Positions 23,932 to 35,832 of a stretch of DNA of 64,000 nucleotides are shown piece after piece. The stretch covers positions 434,001 through 498,000 of the forward strand of contig NC_089567.1 in NCBI RefSeq assembly GCF_040115645.1. The letters are read 5' to 3'. The stretch's first letter is position 1. Every line of letters begins with the position of its first letter. The position numbers and the translations under genes were made by a program. This stretch comes from Euwallacea fornicatus. Its lineage: Eukaryota; Arthropoda; Insecta; Coleoptera; Curculionidae. The notes under the pieces are model-generated. The model worked only from the letters and a program-made list of their open reading frames with translations. It did not search any database and had not been told where the DNA came from.

Positions 23932-25565
23932 CAGTGGTTACAAAAAGCTTTCGTATACTTGACTAATAAATAGTAAATGTTTTGCTTTCTTTGAAGTAAG
24001 TTTTCGAAATTGTGTTTATTAAATTATCCGTTCCAACTATTGTCATAGTAAAATTTCAGAACAATTCCATACTCTAAATTTCACTAAGTTTATTTATAAT
24101 AATGTTTTTTGAATGAATATCAAAAACACTGGTTCAAAAATTATTCGCATACTAAGATGAAATATGAATTTTTGCCATTTTTTATTAACGTGAAGTATTA
24201 AATTTCTGCATTCATAGTCTGTTGCTAGTGAGTTTTATATAGTAAATAATTTAACTCTAGTACCAACTATAAACATTCTTCGAATAGTGTCCGAATTAAG
24301 TCGTGATATGCGTAACATGATTGTTCACTTCCATAAAGAAGGAAAATCGGTACGTCAAACTGCTAAAAGTGTAACAAAAAACTCATAACACTGTTCAGTA
24401 CATCATAAATAAATTTACGCATATGGGAAATATCCTATCAATTGTCCGTACAGGAAGATCAAGAATGATAAAGAATCGGCAACGCAACTTTATCCGTAAA
24501 GTAAAAGAATCCCCCCCAATTAGTGCTGCTAAAATCTTGAAAAGACTACAGGCCACAGAGTATCTACTCAAACTCTTAAAAATGTTCTAAAAGAAGCTGG
24601 ATTCCATGGTAGAGTAGCCAGAAAAGAATTTTGGATTAATAAAACCAATCGCAAGAAGAGTGTTAAATAGCGAGAGAAAACCTGAGTAAGTCAATGGAAT
24701 TTTGGCGTAGAGTAATCTTTTCCGATAAATCAAAATTTAATAATTTTGGATCAGACGAACGTTTGTACATGTAGAAAAAACCTGGAGAAGCTTTAAAAAA
24801 TAGCATCTAGAACCCACACTGAAACATGGTGGCGGAAATAAAATGGTTTGAGGTTTTATGTCTCTAGAAGGTGCTGAAAACCTTCATTTTATTGATGGAA
24901 ACTTGGACAGGTTTATTTACCGAGATAATTTAAGTGAAAATCTAGAGTAGATTATCATTAATTGAGAATTCTCGATGCTTATTGGTTCCAACAAAGCAAC
25001 GACTCCAAGAATTCCTCTAGACTTATTTAAGAATGGCTATTATATAACGTCCCTCATACATTAAAAACGCCTCCATAGTCTCCAGACCTCAATCCTTTTG
25101 AGCACTTGTAGGTCATACTTAAAGAAACACATTAGAAAACATGGCATAACGAGCAAAGAAAACCTCCGAAGAGTTCTTTGATAAGAACGGTTCTTAATTT
25201 CTCAGGAAGTTACTGAAAATTTGGTTTCTTCAATGCCACGACAGTTACAGAGTGTTGTTGATTTCAAACGGTATCCCACAAAGTACTGTTAGATATATGT
25301 ACATATTTTTATTTGTTAATTTATTACGCTTTTCCTTTAATAGATGTACGAATACTTTTTTGGCATCAGACTTTCATTTTCCAATACATTTTAATGGGTT
25401 GTTAGAATATTTATAATTTTTCCGTGTCACATCTTAACATTCAAGTAAGGAAATGTTGTGGTAACCTTAATAGAGTATGCAATCAAATTAACTTTATCAT
25501 TGAGATTTGTTATATCAATTCTATGACTAAAACACAAGGTGTAAGAATACTTTTTGCAGCCACTG
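23932..25565 (+). mobile_element. Tc1-like transposon with IR/DR ends, inactive
   Basis: It is bounded by TA on both sides (23930-23931, 25566-25567). The outer ends read CAGTGGTTACAAAAAGC and, reversed, CAGTGGCTGCAAAAAGT. A second copy of the motif lies inside each arm: CTGGTTCAAAAATTATTCG near 24130, and reversed CTGATGCCAAAAAAGTATTC near 25335-25360. Two repeats per end is the inverted/direct repeat layout of Sleeping Beauty-type Tc1 elements. The transposase, on the plus strand, is broken by many stops and frameshifts. Readable parts are SRDMRNMIVHFHKEGKSVRQ at the start, EFWINKTNRKK in the middle and SSMPRQLQSVVDFKRYPTKY at the end. Confidence 0.85.
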
Positions 25566-28500
25566 TATAGACTAGATTAATTGCTATCAAATAACGACCT
25601 AATAAATAAATTAACCGAGGCGCTTTCTTTCCTGTTCTTGTGTATTTTTATGATTTTTATAATCCTGGTAAGACCTCCAAATTCCATTCCCAATTGATGG
25701 CCTCATAGCGATCTCTCTGCAGAATTGGTAGAATCATATATTAATAGTGACATACATTCCATACCACTAATGAGTAATTTTGTAAAAACATACTAACACA
25801 CAATCGACAGAAAAAATGCAATGAATAAATATGGCACTAAGTATAGGCCTTCTTAATTATAACACATTGTTAACATAAATTCTACTACTACGGTTATGGT
25901 TAACCAAATTAAAACTGATAGCACTCTTTTTGATGATATATTGAGCATTTTTGGGATTTCCAAGGGCATTGCAATTCCATGATATAGGCAAATGCCGCTA
26001 AGAAACCCCAAATTTGTCTCAACCGCTGCATTATTTTCTGCAGAATCGCATAAAAATATTTGTTTCTTGTCTTGTTGTGGTAATCTATTTCTCAGTATCA
26101 AATACCATAAGAAACCAGTAAATTATGGATTTCAGTCGCTGATTAGCCCTCAGTCTTCTTCTTTATCTTCGGGGACAACATCATTTCAAAACTTGGGACT
26201 TAACAGGCCAGTAGCATTTAAATTAGTCAACTGAACCTATAAGGCCCAAGTCAGAAAATGCATATTGCAGCTTCTTTTTGTTTCTGGGAATGCTTTTGGT
26301 TGAGGACGTCATCCTGTAAAAAAATGTTTGTAATATTTATATAATTTTTAACTTAATTAAATTAATTAATTATTTAAATATTTAATATAAATTTGTCCTT
26401 CATTACAGGTAGAACGCAATGAAGATCACCTTAAGCACCTACTCATTATGGTAGGTTTCATATTTATGTGTATCTCTAAACAAACGAGTATTATTTATTA
26501 CATATCTTGTAATCACTTCCTATCCTGCTTATATCTCACTGAATATAAGAAATTCTTGAATTCGAAGTTCACCTCATAAAGCCTGAAGTTCAAGGATCTG
26601 ATTAAATCTCTTTATGCACTACTAAATCAATTCGTATCAGTTTCCCTGCTTTAGATTGTGTTGCTGTTAAATGATTAATATAATGATTAACTAGAAACCG
26701 ATCGAAGAAACACCCATTGGAATGCAGTACTTTGTTTTCATGTCAGCTTGGTTCAGGCACTATTCTGAACATATTTGATATATTAGGTTCTTTAACATAA
26801 ACAGTTAGGCATTCTCATAAATAATGCACGTATGTTAAAAATGTCATCTTGTATAATTTAAACCTTTTTGCAGAATTTTGCAACTAGAACTTTTAAATGG
26901 AAAATATTGACGTTCATTTATTCGAATATAGTTAGGCAAGTAAGGAGGCTTACACCTCGTTTCGTAGTTAATAACGAAGTTGCCTGGTTGTGATTGGTAA
27001 TTAACACATTTATGTTTATCGGAAATGTTCATTCCTTTTGATCTTGAAAAACAGTAAGGCAAAATTTCAGAATAAAAAAAAATCAAAATTTTCGAAAATT
27101 TCAAAAAGTGACGTTGAAGTCTAGAGCATTTAAGGTCAAAGAAGTCTGGAAGTAAAGCAACGTGCATTTTTCTTCAATCTTATTCAAACTCTTTTTTCCG
27201 CTTTCTTAAATAACAACCGATGAAACCCAGAAGGTGTATAACTCATTTTGAAGATGAAGCGGTCAAAATACGCGAAGAGCCGAGTGAAAAGAACAACGTG
27301 TTAAGTGTTATTATGATTTATAGCAGCAATTATTTTATAAGAATAATATTTTTTTCTGTCAAGCTATCTCGTGAAAATTTATATGACATAAAAAGTTATG
27401 CAAATTTGCTCCTTTATTTTACGGTTTAAGCTATAAAAGCATTTTATAGCGTGGATTATAGCAGAAATAACTTTCTATTAGAATATTTTGCTGCAGTCTT
27501 GGCAGATTTATATTTGATTGGAAAAGTAGATAAATTCACAGGTTGATGACTCAATTAATCATTGTGCAATTTTTATTAAAAATTATAAGAAGGTTAATCG
27601 TTGAGAACTAGATGCAAGATCCAGCAATTAAGAATTAATCGTTAGCCTAAAGAGTTGAAAGAAGAAGTATATACGGTTATCACTTTTGCAATTACCATTA
27701 TTGGGATCTCTGAAAGGAGACAGTCATAATATCGGTAAAATTTGGAAGAAGCGACTAATTGTAACACTCATTATAAATCCACCTTGAAAATAAATTATTG
27801 GATAATATAAAAATTGGAACCTAAACATTGAAAGTTTAGCGTGTTTGCCTATAAAGTCAACTTACATTAGTTTTTTAATTTTCCATAGGTTTCAAAAGTT
27901 CCCCGACATGGAAACTGGACCACCCTGTAGAGATCGAGCTTACAGTTCCGTCGTTAACTTCGCTTTTCCTTATGGACACGCGGGTTTTCACGAGTTTTGG
28001 AATTAATTTTGTCAGCAAGATAATTTCCATGGAAATTAAGAAATTGACCAATGCTTCCTTCTGATTTCGTTGATTGATTCTCTTGTTGACAAAGTTACCA
28101 AGAGTTTGAAAAAACAGGTCTAAGGCCAAGAAGATGTCCATCAGTCAAAATTAGAAACTGAAAAACTGTCGGAGCTGAAGATAGATTTTTTTGATAGAAA
28201 ATTTAACGTCTCGTAACTATATGGAGAACATCAGTGATCTTTGGCATCAGGTAAGTTTATCTCAATCATAACATTTTTATTGAAACAATAACAGGGGTGA
28301 AATTTGGCTTTAAGCAAATAATCATAAAAAATGTCCTGTTTAATCCCTGGTGTAATTGAAGGCTTTACATACACACCATCGGTAAGACCCAGTGACCTCA
28401 ATGACACGCAAGGGTCGGTAATAATAATTGACAGAATAATCCTTTCAAATCAATCTCTTTAGAGCGTACGTTTATTGTAAAAGCGTACCCATTTCAGGTA

Positions 28501-28960
28501 ACTGTACAGGCAGATGACATCATCCGGAAAAGTACAAAAGCAGTAAATTGCAGCCAAGTTAAAATCTGTTAACTTTGAAATTCCATAACTCTATCTGCGT
28601 CAAGATAAGTTGATTATCTCGGTTTTCTAATCTCCGTATCAGACCGAAGATATTAAGAGAGTTAGATGCTTCTAAAAGCAGTCGTGAATACGGCTTTAAA
28701 ATATCATAAACTATGCAGGACATCCGTGAGGAAGAGCAGAGCAAATTGAACAGATCGTGAATCAAGGAGGATGTTACTTGGAGGGACTTGATGTATAAAA
28801 TTGAACTTATTTATGGGAGATTTTATGCGAGTATTCATTACACGCCCCGAAATGCTTTTTCACGTATTTACAAGAGTTTCCGTGTGTGAGGCAGATCTCG
28901 TCACGTGCACACGGGAAAATGCTATTTTCCAAATTTCTAATAATGAAATACGTATATAGG
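25566..28960. other. Long stretch without a supported gene
   Basis: Apart from an exon-like minus-strand patch at 25853-26312, I see only frames short enough to be chance (for example 26844-27167 on the minus strand, 107 codons). Some CACCCTGTA-type fragments (27920s) hint at old MITE debris. No tRNA or conserved domain was recognised. Confidence 0.4.
25853..26312 (-). pseudogene. Exon-like relic with a C-terminal membrane helix
   Basis: On the minus strand an acceptor-like tract (TTTTTTTACAG) is followed at 26312 by an ATG opening a 29-aa lysine-rich frame, MTSSTKSIPRNKKKLQYAF, which stops at 26223. Further down, an 82-codon frame (26101-25853) has no family I know. It ends with a hydrophobic run (VLSVLIWLTITVVVEFML) just before its stop, like a tail anchor. 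Between them the frame is interrupted by several stops. It might be a degraded gene, two exons with an intron I could not place, or chance. Confidence 0.2.
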
Positions 28961-29740
28961 GTGACCGTAACCATAAAAGATACGAGGTTGGTTAAATTGG
29001 GATAAAGTTGCGCAATTTTGATTCTAAGAATATGCCGTTTCGAATTTTGAAAAATTCTGATGACGCGTGACAGTAGTTAACAAAAATCTAAAATTTGGAA
29101 AAACGTTTCTATATTTTGTTTGACATATTTGGTGAAATAATTCAAAATGATTGGCACTTCGTCATTGCAACTTTTTACCTTCTACGATGTGGCGATAGCG
29201 TATCTAAAATTCGACGTTTCGATTTTCAATAGTAATCATCAGTTGCTTTTTTTTTGGTCGCGAAATGTGTACACTATTTTGGAAACATTTCTACAGAGGT
29301 GTTCAGAATGGCAACAATCAACTCAAAACTGGTTTATATTCCTTCATAAAAATCTAGTCCAGTTTTCCCATTAGATTATTATTTATGGGCAACTATGGCA
29401 GACCTCATTTATAAATCTGTACTAAACGAATATTAATAAGCTGCGAAGGAAAGTCGTTAGAACTTCAAGGAACAACAGAACAAGAAAGAAAGAACGGCAA
29501 AACCAAAATTGTTGATAGTTACCGAAAATTGAAGTGTCGGATTTTAAATATGACCTCGTTCTATTGCAGAAAGAGAAAAGTTATAATGGAAAAATGAAAA
29601 CGTTTTCCCAAAATTAATTTTTTTTAGTATCTACGAAAGTCATCCAAATTCTTCAAATTTTGAAATCCCATAATTTTGAACTTCACGTTATGTAATTTTG
29701 TCGCATTTCAACCAATCTCGTATATCTTATGGTTACTGAC
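28961..29740 (+). mobile_element. Deleted mariner-like element, about 780 bp
   Basis: The end region GTAACCATAAAAGATACGAG (28967 on) and, reversed, GTAACCATAAGATATACGAG (to about 29737) match, as do the following TTGGTTAAAT and TTGGTTGAAA. Between them the plus strand reads LDYYLWATMADLIYKS at about 29371-29420, which fits the last catalytic block of a mariner-like transposase. The rest of the gene is deleted or unreadable. Exact borders are uncertain by about 10 bp. Confidence 0.55.
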
Positions 29741-30331
29741 ATTTCCATGGTTAAGCTCCGAAAAGGAAGACCGTACTCCATAGAAGCTTTTCAACTTAAG
29801 ATCACCAACTGTATAATACGATTGATATTTTCCGATTGTTAGAATTTGTTCCAAAAACTTTACTGCATTCTGGACTATACAGACATAAACTGCATGTTCC
29901 CTTTTTTCTTTGGCTCGCCGTCATTTAATTTAAACTGAACGAGTGCGTAAGAAATTCTAAATTCGCAATCTCCATGCTAACATCTTGCAGCATAGCTAAA
30001 TCAACATAATCCACTGGAACCATTCATAACCTGAGTCTGCATTGTTTGATTTATCAGCAGTCGTTTCCCACGGGAGCTGTTACATCTTACTTGTTATGAT
30101 TGAGCATACGGAACAACCATATACGTTAACTTTACGATGCGGCAGCTAAATCGCCGAATGTCGTCGCATTTCACGTTTTGTGTTTGTACCAGAATTGGCA
30201 TCTGTAAGTTGCATAAATCAAGAATAGAGTTTTATCAATCTTCATGAGCTTATCTGCCTTTTTATATGAGCAATATCATTGTTATTTTTATATCTAAACT
30301 GAGTATATCATATCAATATTCGCTTGTAATA
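29741..30331. other. Unannotated stretch
   Basis: No gene or repeat is recognised. Confidence 0.35.
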
Positions 30332-30687
30332 CAGGATGTCGCAGAAACAATGGTACAAATGACTTTTGGTAACACAACAGCGATTTAGCTATACTCGCCT
30401 TAAACAAAAGTTGCTTCTTTTAATTCTACGGGGTACCAAAGATTTTTTCTATTCTGCAAATTGGGAATAAATCCCGGATTTTTTCATACAAAATTTCTCC
30501 TGGAGGAATTTTGGATACGATAAATTCATTTTTTAGTTGAAAATTTGTTTCCAATTTATAAAAAAGTACTTCAACCCCCTGTAGACGGAAAACTAATTTT
30601 TATAAGGAATGTTCAGCTGAAGCGCTATACTCTTTGGTGCGCCAGCACGCCATGCTGCTTTGTAACAATGTATCTGAGACACCCTGT
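30332..30687. repeat. MITE-like element, about 355 bp
   Basis: The left end CAGGATGTCGCAGAAACAAT and the right end, reversed, CAGGGTGTCTCAGATACATT match in most positions, and both continue with a TACAAA. A TA precedes the left end less one base. No coding capacity. An internal CCCCCTGTAG may mark a nested copy of the same kind of end. Confidence 0.5.
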
Positions 30688-31035
30688 GCATCTACTATAT
30701 CTCTAATATGCAATTAAAATCCGAATATTTATTGTTAAAGTCATCAAACTGTGTCAATACGAAGTGGGACGTCCTTCAAGTTGATTCACAAATCAAAATG
30801 ATTTTAAAGACCTGTGCTGCTCGATCTATCTATTGTTTCGCATGCCTTTATCTTGTAGGTAGGTATTTGATCTAACCCCAATACAATTTTTAATGAATTT
30901 TAAACAGTAATTAGTTTCTTATGAGGTCCGACCGTAAATTATTACCTTATTAAACGTAATTAATTATGTATACAGGTAGGAAGCGAGGAGTACGGTTATG
31001 GAAGTACGAGTACTTCGAAAGAATATATACTGCGT

Positions 31036-32365
31036 TACATAGAAAAGAGAACACCCCGTAAAAATAGTTTTATTTAAATAATTTTTGATGTGCATGTTTG
31101 CATATGAGAACACAAAAAATGATTAAATTTTCAGCCATATTTTCAATGTATTTACGAGTTCTCAGGAATTTTAGTTCTTTAATATAAAAAATGTAATAAA
31201 ATATCAACAATATGACTGCGACGACATTTTCATCAATTAAGCGAGCTTGAGAGAGGTCGAATGGTGAGTCTATGAGAGGCTGCTCGGTCATTTAGGAAAA
31301 TCGCCACTAGATTGAACCAGTAATGTAAACACTATGATAAGATGTTGTCAAACGTGGTTCCAAGAAGAGAAAACAGAAGCAGAGATACTGGTCGTTCCTG
31401 AAGAACTACAGAACGCAAAGATTGCCTCCTTCGAATTATGGCCCTAAGAGACAGTTGCGTCTCGGCGGCGACGCTGGCGGATCAGTGTTTTATTGAGTAT
31501 GGAGGAACCATTGGGTTTTGAACCGTTTATCGCTGATTAAGAAGTTCTGGACTGATTTCCGATCGTTCTCATCCGGTGTTACGTCTTACCTTAAATCATC
31601 ATCAAAATCAACTGTAGTGGTGCGGAAAACGGATACATTAGAATCTGAAATGGGATAATATCGCGTTTAGTGACGAATCCAGATTCTGTTTGAGTATGCA
31701 TGATGGTCGGGCAAAAGTGAGAAGAACACGGGGTGAAAGATAGGAAGCTCAATTTACAATATAGAGGCATCTCCATCAGATTGTTGAGATAATAACTTGG
31801 GGTGCTATTACATATGGCAGCAGGTCACCTTCACTTTTCATTAGAAATAGAATGAGAAGTATTCAAGACGTCCTGGAATCCCAACTCGTGCATAATCTGG
31901 AAACTCTGGTTAATCCAGTTTTCCAGCAAGACAATACACGACCAAATGTGGGTAAAGCGACTACGGACTTCTTTCAACAAAATGCCATAAATTTGCCACC
32001 TTCGCCTCCTCGATCTCCAGACCTCTCACCAATTGAACATGTATGGGATATTGTAGTTAGAAAGTAGCATAATTTATCCCATCCTCCACAAACTCTTGCG
32101 GCGCTATGTCATGCTGTCCAGTTAGCCTGGAATGAGATCTCTCAAGAGGACATTTATCACGTTATTAGATCCATGCCTAGACGTGTATAGGAATGTATAA
32201 GATATCGCGGAGGACCAATAAATTAATAATTTTTTTTGGTTTTCAACCATTAAATTTGTTAAATTTTTTAATGAAGTATTTGTTTTAGCGTAATAAACAT
32301 GATGAATACCAAAATTTATCTAAATAAAACCATTTTTACGGGGTGTTCACTTTTGTTTGTATGTA
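31036..32365 (+). mobile_element. Tc1-like transposon, inactive
   Basis: The inverted ends are TACATAGAAAAGAGAACACC (from 31036) and, reversed, TACATACAAACAAAAGTGAA then CACCCCGTAAAAAT (to 32365); similarity runs for about 60 bp. The plus strand encodes a Tc1-type transposase. Its N-terminus reads LSELERGRMVSL, a stop, then EAARSFRKIATRLNQ (about 31240-31320). Its C-terminus (31852-32067) reads VFQQDNTRPNVG and SPDLSPIEHVWD, so the second Asp and the final Glu of the DDE triad are still there. Several stops and frameshifts in the middle make it non-functional. Confidence 0.8.
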
Positions 32366-32397
32366 CAATACAATTGAGATTCACTTAGCTTAGTATA

Positions 32398-33131
32398 CAG
32401 GGTATCTCTTAAATGATAACATTAATTTCAAGGGGTAATTCTTTGTCACATTTTATGAAAAAAGTCCTAATAAACGTATATCTTATATTGCTTCGTTTTC
32501 GTTATACAGAGTGGCAAAGTTTATTTTCGGTTTTTCATGAATATTTTCGGATATAAGGACAATATCTGCATGAAATTTCGTATTCAGGGGGCTTCCGAGT
32601 CGAAAAATTCAAATATGATATCGATTTTATTACATTTTGTAGAGGGCTATTATTAAATGTTTATTAATAAGCTGATGTTTTGGTTAAATGATGCGCAAAG
32701 GAACTTTTAAACTTCAATATCTCGAAAACCGTTGTTCTGAAAGTTTTTACCAAGTGTATTTGTTTTGTTCAGAATTGATGAGGAAACAAGACGTGATCTA
32801 TTAGAAGCCCAAAACAGGGTCTTACAAACGTTAGGGCAAATTAAACGCAAGAATACTATTGCAGGTGGTGCCCCCTACATATTGCAGTAAAACTGATACC
32901 ATATTTGAATTTTTTGTCTAGGAAAATCTTTGGATACTGAACTTCATCCAGATATTGCTCTTATGTCCGAAAATATTTATGCAAAAACCGCAAAAAAAAA
33001 AGATGAAACTTTGACACCCTGTATCACGAAAACGAAGCAAGATCGGACGTACGTTTATTAGAACTTTTTTCCATAAAATGTGACAAGGAATGACCCCTCG
33101 AAACAAATGCCATCATATAGTAGACACCCCG
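32398..33131. repeat. Foldback MITE with about 250-bp inverted arms
   Basis: Flanked by TA (32396-32397 and 33132-33133). The left arm begins CAGGGTATCTC and the right arm, reversed, begins CGGGGTGTCTAC. Both then share near-identical blocks such as TTGTCACATTTTATG, TTGCTTCGTTTTCGT and AATATTTTCGGA. Arms cover most of the 734 bp, so it would fold into a long hairpin. An internal CAGAGTGGCAAAG / CAGGGTGTCAAAG pair looks like a second, older set of ends within the arms, suggesting nested or duplicated ends. No protein is encoded. Confidence 0.75.
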
Positions 33132-34652
33132 TATTTATAAATCGAGCTTGTTTTCCTGATTCCTTATTTCGATGACAGATATTATCACGGTCGTGCTCAC
33201 ATTCGAGTTAGCGCGATTCTCATCTGAGTGCAGAGAAGCGTAATCTGAGAGTGACGCTCACTTTAGTGTGAAGGCATTGATTCCTTTCCAATGCATTAAA
33301 TATTGAGCTTTGCTTGAGCGGAGGGTGAGTGTATCGTGAGAGCAGCGTGAGTGGAACGTGATTGTCGCCATAGTATGAATGGGTCCTTTTGTGGCAAATA
33401 AGCAGGAAAACTGCCTATCCTCATGATCCAAATAAGTAACAAAACAAAATAAGTTCTTGAATATAGGGAAATTGAAACAACCTAATTTAGGATGTGCATA
33501 CATTAAAACGGCATTGGTAAATATATTTATCCCAACCGCATTCTAAACCTTATATGCATGCGCAGTATATTATTTTAAACGACTTAATATTGAAATCAAC
33601 CCATAAAAGACGCTTTTCTATAGTTTGTTTTCCGATTTGTGTCTTTGGATCTTATTTATTGCCTTGTGGACGATTTATGGGATTTCGATGCATTATACAT
33701 AGCGCTTTGGCTGACTGAGGCTGTTTTATACAAGAGTGCCATTAAGTCGAGTTCATGCGTGATACTAGTGATATAGAGAATGAACGTTATGAAACAAAAC
33801 AGGAAATACGACAATCAAGCCTAAAAAAATTATCATCAATTTGTCGCACGTATATTCCCACCTTTTACAAAATATCACATGTTAATTTGGCCTCATGACA
33901 GAATGGTGCCAGTGCTTTTTTTAAATCGGCATATTAGCTGAGAAAACCGCTAAATGTTATATTGATCAGTGGTGGCTACACTGATCCATTACTGCCTATT
34001 CAATATACATATGATTATAGCCGGGACAGAGGGTTTGAGTTTGATTGGTTTAAACAGCTCTCTTCAGCAGTATTGGGGTAGCTACAAGCTTGAACAAGCT
34101 TGACAATTGAATTGTTATGAAGTTAAAAACACAGAACTTGAAAAAATATTTTCGCTTTAACCCTTAGCTGTTTGGAAGTGGTTGAAAGTTTATGATCTGA
34201 CAATTGTGAATCTTTCAAACGTGAAGGTTTTTGCAATAGTTAACGATTGGAATAAGACATGTTTGTTATATATTGTTTCAATTTATTAAAAATCTTGGCT
34301 CGCCGCGGAGGTCAGATTATTTATCATAGGTGATCGAATTTGACAAATAATTGAAGTGAATTCAGTAAACATCAAATTTTATTAGGCATGTTGAAAGCTA
34401 CAGTTCCAAAAAATTGGAGTAGCGTATAGAGAGATGCACGAAAAGAAATCCTACACTGAGCACAGGAGAAAATCACCCTGTATTGTATTGTGTTAAATTA
34501 AAAAACGTTAGTTTAAAACATTCGAACGCTTTTTTTTTTTTATTAAGGTGAGGCTTATTCACTTATGAGAATCCCGCAAATTGAATTAAATTACATACGT
34601 TAAATTATCTTTAGAGATAATAAGGATATTCTACACTTCTTTGACCTCCGTA
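33132..34652. other. Unannotated stretch
   Basis: No gene is supported. 33180-33370 is unusually rich in GAGTG/GCTCAC motifs in both orientations, perhaps the debris of another inverted-repeat element. The rest shows nothing recognisable. Confidence 0.35.
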
Positions 34653-35576
34653 TATAGAGTGTGTCTCTAAACGGTCTGTACAAAATTCTACTACAGATTT
34701 CTGAGGCGAAAACATGACGAGTTAACTCAGTTTACCTAATCAGAACCCATGTACATTTCCGATATACATACATGGCAAAGAGCGCCATAAGTGCTAGGTG
34801 AACTCTGTTTAAAGGGGCGTAACTTTTTTCACATCAGGTATTAATCGCATTTATGATTAAATTTGTGTTTTTTTACATGTTCTATGAAAGAGATATTTTG
34901 GTATAAGTCCCTATGGGCTTTTGAGATGTTTAAAGTTCACTGTATGTCTTGAAAAATAACTTTAAAGTACATATTTATTCGTACAGTTGAAATGAAAAAA
35001 ATATATATACATTCAATTAATTTTCCATCTTTATTATTTCTTTAGATATTCATGTTTTTATTTGACTATAGCCAATTTTTTATTATATATTTTACTGCAC
35101 TGTGCGAATGTACTTTAAAGTTATTTTTTATGATATTCAGCGAAGTTAAAACTTCAAATATCTCAAGATGGAATGCTCGTAGGGACTTCTACCACGGTAT
35201 ATTTTTTATAAAACATCCGTAAAAAACACAATTTTTTTCATAAATACATTTTATACTGGATGTTAAAAAAGTTATGCTCTTTTAAACAGAGTTCAGTCAG
35301 CGCTGATGACGCCCTGTATAATATATATATATCGAAAATATATATTAATTCTGATGTCTCGCTTCTAAAAACCCTCCAATGTGCTATATTGCTTAAATAG
35401 AACCATTAGAAAAGGAGAAATTTATGTTTTTTCTTTTTTTAATTTTTGTATAGTCGTCCAGTACTTTTTAAATCCCTCCACTTTTGGACTAAAATAAAAT
35501 AGGTTAAATGGTCATATTTTCTCCTCAGAAACCTGTGGACGAATTTTGTATAGACCTTTTAGAGACATCCTCTATA
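34653..35576. repeat. Foldback element, about 920 bp
   Basis: The left end TATAGAGTGTGTCTCTAAAC and the right end, reversed, TATAGAGGATGTCTCTAAAA match, followed by shared blocks GGTCTGTACAAAATTC / GGTCTATACAAAATTC and TTTCTGAGGCGAAAA / TTTCTGAGGAGAAAA. Further in, the arms again pair (ACTCTGTTTAAA.G; AAAATAACTTTAAAGTACAT). The right arm carries an extra insert of roughly 180 bp. No coding capacity, so it is probably a non-autonomous DNA transposon. Confidence 0.65.
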
Positions 35577-35740
35577 TTCTGATGCATTTGTATGTATCAT
35601 CAATGGGACTGTTTTTTACAATCTGGAACTCTATAAAAATATACTGCAAAAAAAATTTATTTTTTATATTTATAGTGAAAAACATTAAAATTTCTAATAA
35701 CGCGTGAATATGTTGATAAATATGACTGAGAATTTAATCT

Positions 35741-35832
35741 TTTTTTGTGTTTCCATATACAAATATGAACATTAAAAGTTATTTAAATGAAATCATTTTT
35801 ACGAGGTGTTCTCTTTTCTATGTCACGCAGTA
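35741..35832 (-). repeat. Solo end of the 31-kb Tc1-like family
   Basis: Read on the minus strand this is CTGCGTGACATAGAAAAGAG followed by AACACCTCGTAAAAAT, aligned for about 90 bp with the left end of the Tc1-like element at 31036. No partner end or transposase is adjacent, so it is a fragment. Confidence 0.6.

Noticed and set aside
31852..32067. 71-codon frame as a domesticated transposase gene
   Set aside because: It is the 3' part of a broken Tc1-like transposase between clear inverted ends, with stops upstream. Nothing indicates domestication.
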